Source: an uncultured Myxococcales bacterium (GTDB lineage: Bacteria > Myxococcota_A > UBA9042 > DTJE01). Taken from it: 56,502 nucleotides of DNA. Where the stretch lies: NCBI GenBank assembly GCA_903847405.1, contig CAINDP010000035.1:1-56502 (forward strand), in the 5' to 3' direction. A model generated the notes under the pieces. That model was given only the letters and a program-made list of their open reading frames with translations. It was not told the DNA's origin and did not search any database. The position numbers and the translations under genes were made by a program. Below, in pieces: positions 16,505-25,006 of the stretch. Numbering within the stretch: the stretch's first letter is position 1; every line of letters begins with the position of its first letter.

Positions 16505-18475
16505 ATGCGTCTGGTGGCCCTGATCGGCGGGCTGGTCCCTGTCCTGGCGATCGCGATCGTGTCGTCGGGCAGCGCCCGGGCTGCCGACGCCCCCGTGCCC
16601 GCGCCGACGGACGAACCGGACACCGACAGCCGCGTCCTGCTGGACGAGGTCACGCTGACCTTCGGCGTGGACCGCAAGACCGGGAAGCCCTACGCCGACC
16701 GCGAAAGCCATCAGCAGATCCGGATCCTGCGCGCGGACGGCGTTTCGGAAGCCGGCCGGACCGTCGCGTACCGCAAGGGGGCCTCGGAGGTCACGCGGAT
16801 CGAGGGGTCCACGACCCTGCCCGACGGCCGCGTCGAGCGCCTGGACCCCAAGGATGTCGGCGACTTCCTGACGATCACCGACTGGGAACTGTTCGGCGAC
16901 GATCGGACGAAGCGGTTCACGCTGCCCCTGGCGGTGAAGGGCGCCGTCCTGGACTTCCGGACCACCACGCGGCATTTCGAACTGGACCTCGCCTTCGGGA
17001 CGTTGCTGGGAAACGGCGCGCCGACGGACCTGGTGCGCCTGCGGGTCGTGCTGCCTGCCGGCGCGGTGGTCGAGCACATGGTCGTGCGGGGCAACGATCC
17101 CGTCGACCTGCCGCCTGTGGAATCGACCCGGCCCGATGGCGGTCGGGAGCTGCTGTGGGAGGTTCGCGACGTTCCGGGGGACAGCGCCGAGCCGTTCGCG
17201 CCCGGCCTGTGGTTCCGCGAAGCGCGGGTGATCCTGGCGTTGCAGTCGATGGTCGTGGACGGGAAAACGGTCCCGGGCCGCCCGGACCTGGCCGCCCATG
17301 TCGCCTGGCTGGACGCGCGGTACCGCGAGCAGTCGCAGCCCGACGCCGACCTGGTGGCGACCGTCGGGAAGGCGCTGGCCGAGGCGGGGCAGCCCACCGA
17401 CGCCCGGGAAAAGGCGCGCGTCCTGTACGAGTGGGTGCAGGACCACATCCGGTACGTCGCGGTCGAACTGGGGGAGGGCGGCTGGGTGCCGCACAGCGCC
17501 CGCAGCGTCCTGACCACCCTGTACGGGGACTGCAAGGACAAGGCGAACCTGCTGTCCGCGATGCTGCGGGTGGCCGGGATCGACAGCGTGCCCGTGGTGA
17601 TCCTGACCCGCAGCGGGCCGGTCCGGCGGGTGACGATGCCCGGCCGGGGCAGCTTCAACCACGCGATCCTGGGGGTTCGCATCGGCGACGAACTGGTGCT
17701 GGCCGATCCGACGACGACCACCGTGCCGTTCGGGAAACTGCCGGCCGGCGATCAGGACGCCGACATCCTGGTGGTCGATCCGGGCCGGCCGCGGATGGAG
17801 CACACGCCCCGGGACGCGCCCGAATCCTCCCGGAAGGAGGAGCGGACGGACCTGACGGTTCAGCCGGACGGCGCGCTGACCGGGAGGTTCGCGATCCGGT
17901 TCGTGGGGGACCGGGCCTACAGTGAGCGCGCGGCGTTCCGGGTCCGCACGCCGAAGTCGCGAAAGGACTTCGTTCGCCAGAACCTGGACCTGTCGGTGGA
18001 CGGGCTGGAAATCGTGTCCTTCGAATCCCTGGGCGGCGGTGCGCGGGATGAAACGTTCGAACTGACGGGACACCTGCGGGGGCGGGCTCCGGTGGCGTGG
18101 TCGGGCACCACCGCCCTGGTCCGGGCGCGGGCCCTGGTCGGCACCTCGGAACAGGCGCCTTCGTTCGCTCCGCGGAAGTCGGAATTCCTGCGGGGGTGGG
18201 GGTCGTCGGAAACCATCCGGACGACGGTGCGCTTCCCGGTGCCCGTCCGTTCGGTGGCCAAGGCCTGGGGCGGCGCACGGGATGGCGTGACCGGGGCGTA
18301 CCGCTGGTCCGCCGGCATCGTGGACGGGGCCCTGGTCGTGGAGCGTTCCGCGGTCTACCGTCCGGCAAGCGTCGTGGCGGCGGAATTCGAGGACAAGGTC
18401 GCGGCGGTCTTCAGGGCGATTTCCACGTCGGATGCCCCCCTGCGCATCGAACTGGACGGCGAGGTGCGGCCATGA
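16505..18475 (+). CDS. DUF3857/transglutaminase-like secreted protein, catalytic triad intact
   Basis: A 656-residue exported protein (signal peptide ending in SARAADA) starting at ATG 16505 behind a G-rich ribosome site. Residues 40-260 form the DUF3857 beta domain. Residues 300-420 form a transglutaminase/papain-like core with Cys343 (LYGDCKDKANLL), His386 (FNHAI) and Asp401 (LADPT), the complete Cys-His-Asp triad. The remaining 230 residues are a beta-rich C-terminal domain. DUF3857-transglutaminase proteins are common in Bacteroidota and Myxococcota envelopes, usually with unknown substrates; protease or amide-transfer activity is plausible. Its stop overlaps the ATG of the next gene (ATGA), so the two are translationally coupled. 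Confidence 0.85.
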   Translation: MRLVALIGGLVPVLAIAIVSSGSARAADAPVPAPTDEPDTDSRVLLDEVTLTFGVDRKTGKPYADRESHQQIRILRADGVSEAGRTVAYRKGASEVTRIEGSTTLPDGRVERLDPKDVGDFLTITDWELFGDDRTKRFTLPLAVKGAVLDFRTTTRHFELDLAFGTLLGNGAPTDLVRLRVVLPAGAVVEHMVVRGNDPVDLPPVESTRPDGGRELLWEVRDVPGDSAEPFAPGLWFREARVILALQSMVVDGKTVPGRPDLAAHVAWLDARYREQSQPDADLVATVGKALAEAGQPTDAREKARVLYEWVQDHIRYVAVELGEGGWVPHSARSVLTTLYGDCKDKANLLSAMLRVAGIDSVPVVILTRSGPVRRVTMPGRGSFNHAILGVRIGDELVLADPTTTTVPFGKLPAGDQDADILVVDPGRPRMEHTPRDAPESSRKEERTDLTVQPDGALTGRFAIRFVGDRAYSERAAFRVRTPKSRKDFVRQNLDLSVDGLEIVSFESLGGGARDETFELTGHLRGRAPVAWSGTTALVRARALVGTSEQAPSFAPRKSEFLRGWGSSETIRTTVRFPVPVRSVAKAWGGARDGVTGAYRWSAGIVDGALVVERSAVYRPASVVAAEFEDKVAAVFRAISTSDAPLRIELDGEVRP

Positions 18476-20562
18476 CGACGCGGCGACTGGCCTCCCTGCT
18501 GCTGGCGACCGGGGTCCTGGGGGCGGCATTCCCGGCCGGCGCCACCCTTCCGGACCTCAAGACGACCTGGCTGGACCCCGCGGCCCTGGTCGTGGCCGAT
18601 CCCCAGCGCTACCACGAGTTCGGCGCCGTCGTCGTGTACCGGGAGCGGCGCATCCGGATGCTGAACAAGTGGGGGTCCGATGGCTCAACGCAGATCCTGG
18701 ACCACGCGGCCATCGCCATCCTGGACCTGTCCGGCCAGGGCCATGCGAACGTCCGCGTGTGGTACCGGGGCGACTGGAAGGTCCGGGATTTCCTGGCCCG
18801 GACCGTGGCCCGCGACGGGACCGTCCGGGACGTTTCCCCCGACAGCGTGTACGACGAGAACGTGACCCCCAAGTCCGGCGACGACGAAGGATGGCGCATC
18901 AAGGTGTTCGCGTTCCCGCGCGTCGAACCGGGGGTCGTCCTGGAGTACCGGTACCTGCTGGAACTGCCCTACGTGCGCCGCCAGTACTGGGAGTACTGCG
19001 TGGACGACCTGCCGGTGATCCGGTACGACCTGACCCTGCACGTGACGCCCGAAACGATCCTGCTGCTGAAGATCTACAACACGCGCCAGCAGATCGCGAC
19101 GACCGACGAGGACGGCCTGGTGACGCTGAAATGGACCTTGAAGGATCTGCGGCCGCCGCCCGACGAACGGGAACCGCCGACGAAGCAGTTGCGTGTTCCC
19201 TGGTGGCTGGCTTCGACCGTCCAGTTTTCACGGGGGCAGAACATCATCCACCTGTCCACGAAGTGGGAGCACGCCCTGCGCTGGCACTTCCAGCGCCTGG
19301 TCATGGAAACCGCCGACGACCTGAAGGGCTACAAGTCCCCCCTGGCGAAGGTCGATGGCGAGGCGCCCGGGCAGACCGTCCAGCGGGCCTACGAGTGGGT
19401 CCGGGACACGCTGATCTTCGGGGGGTTCCAGGACTTCGACGATCTGCGGCCCCTGGCGAAGACGTTGACGACGGGCCGTTCCGGGACGTTCGAAAGCGCG
19501 CGGTTGCTGCAGCAGATGCTGTCCGACCTGGGCGTCCGTGCCGACGTCGCCTTCCTGCGGCGATGGCAGACCGGGGCCTTCGACAAGACCGTTCCGGGGA
19601 CGTTCTGGCTGAACCACATGCTGGTGCGGGTGCCCGTCCAGGAGGGGATCCCCGAGGTGCTGTGGCTGGATCCCGCGTGCCGGTACTGCGCTGCCGGCAC
19701 GCTGCCGTACTACGACCAGGGGGTCGACGCGGTGGTGATGAAGATGAAGGGCACCGTGATGCAGGAACTGCCCGAATGGGAAATGGGGCGGCCGGCGGGG
19801 CCGGCGGCCAGTTCCGACGGGTTCCGGCGCGTGTTCACGCTGGACGTCGATGCGGCGGGGAAGGTGTCGGGGACGGTCGCCGTCGAACTGACGGGCGACT
19901 CGGGCGAAACGTACGCCCGGGCCTACAAGGACGAGGCCCCCGCGGCGCAGCGCCGACGCCTGGAGGGCATCCTGTCGTGGACGTTCCCCGGGGGGCGCCT
20001 GAATTCGTTCGAGGAGGATCTGGGCAGCGGGACGTCGCGTCCGGTGCGGTACCTCCTGAGGTTCGAATCCGACCGTGCGACCGCGACGGCCCCGGGCGAG
20101 GTCCTGCTGCCGCTGGATTTCCTGTCGTCCGTCCGGGAGCGACAGCCCTGGCCGGAAAAACGCACGCAGAACCTGGTCATCCGCGACCCCGAGGCCCTGC
20201 AGGATACCGTGGAGGTTCGGGGGCCGAAGGGCTGGGATCTGCGGATGGAGCCCCAGGAGGGACGGCAGGAGGGCGAGGTGGCGACGTCGGAATTCCGGCT
20301 GGCCGCGGCCGAGGGGACGGTGCGGGCGACCCGTTCGCTGTCCATCCGCCGGGGCAACTGGAGCGTGGAGAAGTACCCGGACGTGCCCCGGGCGATCACC
20401 CTGCTGTCCCGGCTGAAGCACGCGGCCGTACGGTGGGTGGATCCGCACCCCGTCACGCAGGTTGGAACACCGGTCGAATCGACATCACGAACGCCGGCAC
20501 GGTCGCCAGGCGGAAAAGCACCACGCCGCGCGACACCAGGCGCCCCGACGTCGCGTCCGTGA
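18472..20562 (+). CDS. DUF3857/transglutaminase-like protein lacking the catalytic Cys
   Basis: A 696-residue partner of the preceding gene, coupled by an ATGA overlap and with its own signal peptide (ending AAFPAGA). Domain order is the same: DUF3857 beta domain, then a transglutaminase core. Aligning LTTLYGDCKDKANLL of the first protein with LTTGRSGTFESARLL here places Thr339 at the catalytic Cys position. His382 (WLNHMLV) and the Asp (WLDPA, residue 400) remain. It is therefore probably a pseudoenzyme, perhaps a binding subunit of the active neighbour. The last 37 residues, after about VDPHP, are Arg/Pro/Ser-rich and overlap the 3' end of the convergent gene by 110 bases, which looks like a stop-loss extension. 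Confidence 0.82.
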   Translation: MTTRRLASLLLATGVLGAAFPAGATLPDLKTTWLDPAALVVADPQRYHEFGAVVVYRERRIRMLNKWGSDGSTQILDHAAIAILDLSGQGHANVRVWYRGDWKVRDFLARTVARDGTVRDVSPDSVYDENVTPKSGDDEGWRIKVFAFPRVEPGVVLEYRYLLELPYVRRQYWEYCVDDLPVIRYDLTLHVTPETILLLKIYNTRQQIATTDEDGLVTLKWTLKDLRPPPDEREPPTKQLRVPWWLASTVQFSRGQNIIHLSTKWEHALRWHFQRLVMETADDLKGYKSPLAKVDGEAPGQTVQRAYEWVRDTLIFGGFQDFDDLRPLAKTLTTGRSGTFESARLLQQMLSDLGVRADVAFLRRWQTGAFDKTVPGTFWLNHMLVRVPVQEGIPEVLWLDPACRYCAAGTLPYYDQGVDAVVMKMKGTVMQELPEWEMGRPAGPAASSDGFRRVFTLDVDAAGKVSGTVAVELTGDSGETYARAYKDEAPAAQRRRLEGILSWTFPGGRLNSFEEDLGSGTSRPVRYLLRFESDRATATAPGEVLLPLDFLSSVRERQPWPEKRTQNLVIRDPEALQDTVEVRGPKGWDLRMEPQEGRQEGEVATSEFRLAAAEGTVRATRSLSIRRGNWSVEKYPDVPRAITLLSRLKHAAVRWVDPHPVTQVGTPVESTSRTPARSPGGKAPRRATPGAPTSRP

Positions 20563-20965
20563 GGGTCCCGAAGCACGTCGTGTGCGACACGGGCAGGTTC
20601 CACGGGCGGACGTTCACCTTCTGGCCGACCCACCGGTACGTCGTTTCGCCCACGGTGAAGGTGAAGTCGTACACCAGGCGCCGGTCCGCCAGGTAGCGCA
20701 GATCCAGGCTGCCCCGGCAGGGCGTGGCATCGCACAACCCGCCGACGGTCACGGTGCCGGCCAGGGACTGTACGAAGTGCAGGCCGCCATCGTGGGCGAC
20801 GCAGTCCTTCACCCGGTCGGTGCCCCAGTCCACGCGGAACGAAAACGGCTGGACGCCCGCCGGACCGCGACCGGGCAGGTACTCGTGCCAGCCCGTCATG
20901 TCCTCGGTCATCCGGAAGCCGATGTCCCCCGTGCGCAGGCGGCGGAACAGGTCGATGGCGTTCAT
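20453..20965 (-). CDS. Hypothetical protein coupled to the SDR gene
   Basis: A 170-residue soluble protein with no signal peptide. ATG 20965 overlaps the stop of the SDR gene by four bases (ATGA), so it is translated with it. Sequence features are an aromatic, beta-rich pattern with paired cysteines (VKDCVAHDG, GLCDATPC) and a conserved-looking segment TTYRWVGQKVNVRPW. I do not recognise the family; a small beta-barrel of the lipocalin or SRPBCC sort is possible but unproven. The genetic link to an SDR suggests a shared small-molecule pathway. Its 3' end overlaps the convergent DUF3857 gene by 110 bases. Confidence 0.68.
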   Translation of the reverse strand: MNAIDLFRRLRTGDIGFRMTEDMTGWHEYLPGRGPAGVQPFSFRVDWGTDRVKDCVAHDGGLHFVQSLAGTVTVGGLCDATPCRGSLDLRYLADRRLVYDFTFTVGETTYRWVGQKVNVRPWNLPVSHTTCFGTLTDATSGRLVSRGVVLFRLATVPAFVMSIRPVFQPA

Positions 20966-21831
20966 GGCGCGCCTCCCGGTGCGGCAGGATGGATCGCGCC
21001 TTCGCCGGCCAGCAGGCGCGTCGAAATCGTCGTCACCAGGCTGGACACCGGCGGGACCAGGCGCGAGTAGAAGCCCACCAGGTTCGCCGGGTGGACCATT
21101 TCCACGCGCCGTCCGTCCCGGGCCGCCTGGAACAGCAGGTGTGCGACCTTTTCCGGTTTCATCGAGTACCACGGCACCATCTTCATCGACAGCCTGCTCA
21201 TCCAGGTGCTGCCCGCGTCCATGCCCTGGTAGAAGCCCGTGTCCACCATGAACGGGTAGAAGGTGACGACGCGGACGCCCGAGGCCGCGACCTCGAAGGC
21301 CAGCAGCTCGGACCAGGCCCCCAGGGCGGCCTTGACCGCGGCATAGGCGCCCCAGGTCGGCAGGCGGAAGAAGGCCTGGCCCGAGGACACGTTCACGATG
21401 GTGCCGCGGCCGCGGGCCAGCATGCCGGGCAGGAACGCGTCGGCGTGGTACAGCGGGCCCATCAGGTCCACCTCGACCAGGCGGCGCCACGTTTCCAGCG
21501 ACGTGGACGCCAGGGGCCCCGAGTAGCCGATCCCGGCGTTGTTCACCAGCACGTCCAGCCCGTCCGCCGTGTCCAGGATCCACCGTGCGCAGGCGGCGAC
21601 CTCGGCCCGGGCCGACACGTCGACGGTTCGGACATGGACCGTGGCGCCCGTGGACCGCAATTCTGCGGCGGTGGCATCCAGGGCCGCCCCGTCCCGATCG
21701 GTCAGGAACAGGGTGCATCCGGCAGCGGCAAAGTCGGCGGCTGCGCATCGCCCGATGCCCTTCGCGGCGCCCGTGATCAGGACGGACGCGCCGGCGTGAA
21801 CGTCCGACGTCCGGGTCCACGGGAAGTTCAT
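20962..21831 (-). CDS. Short-chain dehydrogenase/reductase (SDR)
   Basis: A 289-residue classical SDR. ATG 21831 has GGAGGCGG directly upstream; an in-frame TTG at 21843 is less likely. The NAD(P)-binding motif TGAAKGIG, the structural NNAG and the catalytic Ser (NVSSG) with YAAVK are all present. The C-terminal extension of about 40 residues after the Rossmann core (VGFYSRLVPPVSSLVTTIST) is amphipathic and could bind membrane. Family members of this length act on lipids, steroids or polyketides, but the substrate is unknown. It lies 112 bases downstream of the TetR gene on the same strand and may be controlled by it. Confidence 0.9.
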   Translation of the reverse strand: MNFPWTRTSDVHAGASVLITGAAKGIGRCAAADFAAAGCTLFLTDRDGAALDATAAELRSTGATVHVRTVDVSARAEVAACARWILDTADGLDVLVNNAGIGYSGPLASTSLETWRRLVEVDLMGPLYHADAFLPGMLARGRGTIVNVSSGQAFFRLPTWGAYAAVKAALGAWSELLAFEVAASGVRVVTFYPFMVDTGFYQGMDAGSTWMSRLSMKMVPWYSMKPEKVAHLLFQAARDGRRVEMVHPANLVGFYSRLVPPVSSLVTTISTRLLAGEGAIHPAAPGGAP

Positions 21832-21943
21832 CGCCGCCTCCAACCAACCGACATGTTGATGGTAGCGAAACGGACGGACGCGTCCATCCGGGTGGTCGAA
21901 ATGTGTTGTCAGGCATGGCGGGGGCCGGGTGGGCGGGATGCGG

Positions 21944-22570
21944 TCAGTGGTCCGTGATTCCGAAGAAGGCGAAATCCACGACCTCGTTGATCAGGTGTTC
22001 CAGCGTGACGTCGGGTGCGCGGCCGGTCCACCACTGGTGGGCCATCGAGATGCCCATGCCGACGATGGCCTGGGCGACCAGCGTGGTGTCGCAGGGCCGG
22101 GCGAACCCTTCCGTCGTGGCGTGATCCAGGAAGGTTTTCGCCAGGAAGACGAAGCCGTCCTGGAAGGAGGCCACCTTTTCCTCCAGTCCGCGATCGACGG
22201 CCGGCGCCTCGCGCATCAGCATCTTGGCCAGGTCCTGGTTGCGTTCCAGGGCCTCGGCCATGCGCAGCAGCGCGGACACGGACGAATCGCGGTATTCGCG
22301 GGCGTCCTTCGGGAGGTTGGCGCTCATGCCGGCGAATTCGGCGAACAGCAGTTCGGTGAACCGGTCGAACACGGCCTCGAACGCGGCACGCTTGTCGGGG
22401 AAGTGCCGATAGAACGTTCCCTGGCCGACACCGGCCTCGGCGGCGATGTCCGAAATCAGGGTCCGGTGATAGCCCTGGCGCACGAACACGCGGGCGGACG
22501 CGTCCAGCACGTCCTGGCGGCGGCGCTCGGTGCGGACACGGTCGCGTTCCTGCCGGAGGGTCGATGGCAT
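21944..22570 (-). CDS. TetR-family transcriptional regulator
   Basis: A 208-residue protein with the N-terminal TetR helix-turn-helix: ILDASARVFVRQGYHRT-like start, then SDIAAEAGVGQGTFYRHFPDKRAAF, a very close match to the consensus. The all-helical C-terminal domain (about 70-208) would bind the ligand and dimerise. It lies 16 bases behind the nitroreductase gene in the same orientation and before the SDR gene. A local operon of nitroreductase, TetR, SDR and hypothetical is likely, with the regulator repressing it in response to a hydrophobic ligand. No operator could be pinned down by eye. Confidence 0.92.
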   Translation of the reverse strand: MPSTLRQERDRVRTERRRQDVLDASARVFVRQGYHRTLISDIAAEAGVGQGTFYRHFPDKRAAFEAVFDRFTELLFAEFAGMSANLPKDAREYRDSSVSALLRMAEALERNQDLAKMLMREAPAVDRGLEEKVASFQDGFVFLAKTFLDHATTEGFARPCDTTLVAQAIVGMGISMAHQWWTGRAPDVTLEHLINEVVDFAFFGITDH

Positions 22571-22586
22571 GGGGTGTTCTCCGAGG

Positions 22587-23219
22587 TCAGGCAGGGTGGG
22601 GCAGGGGCCGTCCTACCGGGAAGAGGTACAGCGGGTGCTCCTCGACGTTCAGGTTCAGCACGGCCCGGACGACCTCCTCGCGGAAGGCGCCGACGGCGAC
22701 CGTCCCCAGGCCCAGGGCCGTGGCAACCAGGTACAGGTTCTGGCCGGCGTGGCCCGCCTCCATCAACGTGTAGGTGATGCCGCGCGTGCCGTAGCGGCCG
22801 GTGGCGCGGTCGTACACGGCGGTGATCACGATCGTCGCCGGTGCGTCGGCCGCCTCGGCCTGGGCCATGGTGGCGGCGAACAGGTCGGCCCGCTGGTCCC
22901 CTTCCGAAACGAAGGACAGGGCATGATCGCAGACCACGTAGCGGTACACGCCGGGGTTCAGCCCCGTGACCGCGCCGGCGACCACCAGCACTTCCAGCGG
23001 GTACGTCTGGCCGGCGGACGGGGTCGTGCGGCGGCGGCCTTCGGCGACGAGGCCCTGGGTGGCCCACAGCAACTGGCCAAGGTCGGCGAGGGGAAGGGGA
23101 ACGCCCAGGAAGTTCCGGGCCGAGTGTCGGGAATTAATGGCGTCCTGCAGGGACACTCCGCCCGACCGCCGGGGTTCCGGCAGGCGAAGGTCTGGCGGAA
23201 GGGGGGATTCGCGGTCCAC
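22587..23219 (-). CDS. SagB/ThcOx-type nitroreductase-family protein
   Basis: A 210-residue FMN-dependent nitroreductase fold. GTG 23219 is chosen because GGAGG lies five bases upstream; a GTG at 23255 has no ribosome site. Motifs: SLQDAINSRHSARNF at the N-terminus (FMN phosphate Arg/Ser), LGQLLWATQGLV, TTPSAGQTYPLEVLVV (typical of the SagB group) and the C-terminal GLGTVAVGAF. In RiPP clusters SagB oxidises azolines to azoles, but stand-alone SagB-like proteins are common and mostly uncharacterised. No YcaO, precursor or SagC/D gene lies nearby, so RiPP biosynthesis is not supported here. Co-transcription with TetR is likely. Confidence 0.87.
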   Translation of the reverse strand: MDRESPLPPDLRLPEPRRSGGVSLQDAINSRHSARNFLGVPLPLADLGQLLWATQGLVAEGRRRTTPSAGQTYPLEVLVVAGAVTGLNPGVYRYVVCDHALSFVSEGDQRADLFAATMAQAEAADAPATIVITAVYDRATGRYGTRGITYTLMEAGHAGQNLYLVATALGLGTVAVGAFREEVVRAVLNLNVEEHPLYLFPVGRPLPHPA

Positions 23220-23328
23220 GATGGCCTCCAACCTAACGACGAAAGGATAGCACACGGTGGCGCCCAGGCATTCCCCGTGTCGTGGAAGTCCCTTGGCAGA
23301 GTAGAATGCGGCGGGCGGAGGGACCGGG

Positions 23329-24948
23329 ATGCGTAGGGTTGTCGCGGCGGTGGTGATGGCGTTGGCGCTGTGCGCGGCCGGCGTTTCCCGGGGCCACGAG
23401 CGGTCGGGGACGCGGCTGCCGGGGATTTCTGCGCCGGTGGCGGGGTGGCGGTCCCGGGCGGCCGTGGAGGCGGAGGCTCACCAGGGAGAGGCGCTCAACC
23501 CGAACCCGTTGTGGTCGTTCGTGATGCCGTCGGCGGCCGTGACCGTTCCGGCGAAGGTCGAGGTTCTGGGGTTCTTGCCGTCCTGGAACCTGAAGAAGGT
23601 GCCGGTGGAAACGCTGCGCCTGGACCGGTTGACCACGATCGCCTTCTTCCGCGCGGCGGTGAACGGCGACGGGACCCTGGGCGACACGTCGTACTGGGGG
23701 ACGCCGATGCTGGCGCCCCTGATGGATGCGGCGAAGGCCGCGGGTGTCCGGGTGGTGCTGACGGCGACCTGCTTTGTCGCCGCGGACATGAACACGCTGC
23801 TGAACAGCCCGACGGCGCGGGCGACGGCCATCCAGAACCTCGTGGACGCGGTGGTGTCGGCCGGCGGCGACGGCGTGAACGTGGATTTCGAAGGGCTCCC
23901 GCTGGCGGTGAAGTCCCCGTTCGTGCTGTTCGTGCGCGAGTTGAAGGAGGCCCTGGACGAGGCCCTGGGGGTGTCGTACGTGACGGTGGACACCCCGGCC
24001 ATCGACTGGGCCGAATCCTACGACTACGACCAGTTGGCCCTGGCGGGCGACGGGCTGGTCATCATGGGCTACGACTATCACTGGCAGGGCGGCAACCCGG
24101 GGCCGGTCGCGCCCCTGGCGACGGTCGATCCGGCGTCGCGGATCTCCCTGACATGGACGCTGGACGACTATGACACCTGGGGCGGGGTGGAGAACCGGGG
24201 GCGGTTCGTGCTGGGGTTGCCGCTGTATGGCTGGGACTGGCCCGTGGCCGCGGATGTCGCGGGGACGACCGCCACGGCGGATGCCACGTCGCGAAAGTAC
24301 GCCGAGTGTGGGCCTCTGGCGGCGGCGGCGGGCGGTTGGCGCTGGGACGAGGTGTCGGCCACGCCCTGGTTCGGGGTGCCCGATGGGGCGGCGTGGCGCC
24401 AGACCTGGTGCGAAAACCTGGACTCCCTGACGGCGAAAGTGGCCCTGGCGGCCGATCGGAACCTGGGGGGCATCGCCTGGTGGGCGCTGGGAAACGAGGA
24501 GGGCTCGGACGATCCGTGGACCGCCCTGGATCGGGCGTATCCGCCCCCCGTGGAGCCCGTGCCGGATATGGCGTCGGACCTTGGGCAGACCGCCGAACTC
24601 CCCGGGGACGTTCCGGGGAGCGAGGAAGGTACGGGAGGCGAGGACGTGGCGTCGGTTTCGGATGCCGCGGTTGTACTGGACGTTCCCGATGTCCCGGGCG
24701 ATCAGGCAGCATCTGCGGACGTCCGCGACGATGCGACCTCCGCCGACGATGGCGATGGCGACGGCGGTACGGATGCCGCCCTGGCGACGGATCCGGGCGC
24801 GGGCCCCGCGGGACGTCCGGGTGGCGGAAGCTGCCGGGCGACGCCGCGTGCCACGGCCTCCGCATCATGGGTCCTGGTGCTGGCGTTGACGGTCGGCCTG
24901 GGAAGAATGCGGCGGCGGGCTGGACCTCGGGGCCCGACATGCCCATGA
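23329..24948 (+). CDS. GH18 chitinase-like protein with MYXO-CTERM-like C-terminal anchor
   Basis: A 539-residue precursor with signal peptide (ending SRGHE), a GH18 TIM barrel (about 70-400) and an acidic Asp/Val-rich linker. The tail is SCRATPR, then a hydrophobic helix ASWVLVLALTVGLG, then RMRRR. That tail matches the Cys-TM-Arg layout of the MYXO-CTERM cell-surface sorting signal. The catalytic motif reads DGVNVDFEG, keeping the proton-donor Glu but with Asn at the middle Asp of DxxDxDxE. The nearest relatives of this form are YaaH/spore-germination-type GH18 proteins acting on amino-sugar polymers. ATG 23329 has GGAGGG upstream, and a TAGAAT box lies about 20 bases before the start. A paralogue is at 48203. 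Confidence 0.85.
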   Translation: MRRVVAAVVMALALCAAGVSRGHERSGTRLPGISAPVAGWRSRAAVEAEAHQGEALNPNPLWSFVMPSAAVTVPAKVEVLGFLPSWNLKKVPVETLRLDRLTTIAFFRAAVNGDGTLGDTSYWGTPMLAPLMDAAKAAGVRVVLTATCFVAADMNTLLNSPTARATAIQNLVDAVVSAGGDGVNVDFEGLPLAVKSPFVLFVRELKEALDEALGVSYVTVDTPAIDWAESYDYDQLALAGDGLVIMGYDYHWQGGNPGPVAPLATVDPASRISLTWTLDDYDTWGGVENRGRFVLGLPLYGWDWPVAADVAGTTATADATSRKYAECGPLAAAAGGWRWDEVSATPWFGVPDGAAWRQTWCENLDSLTAKVALAADRNLGGIAWWALGNEEGSDDPWTALDRAYPPPVEPVPDMASDLGQTAELPGDVPGSEEGTGGEDVASVSDAAVVLDVPDVPGDQAASADVRDDATSADDGDGDGGTDAALATDPGAGPAGRPGGGSCRATPRATASASWVLVLALTVGLGRMRRRAGPRGPTCP

Positions 24949-25006
24949 TACGGGGGCCGCGACGACCGGGGACTGTTCCCGGCACTGCGGCATGGAGGTG
25001 CGAACC

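Noticed and set aside
22587-23219. SagB as part of a thiazole/oxazole RiPP cluster
   Set aside because: No YcaO/SagD, SagC or precursor-like gene nearby; stand-alone SagB-like nitroreductases are frequent.
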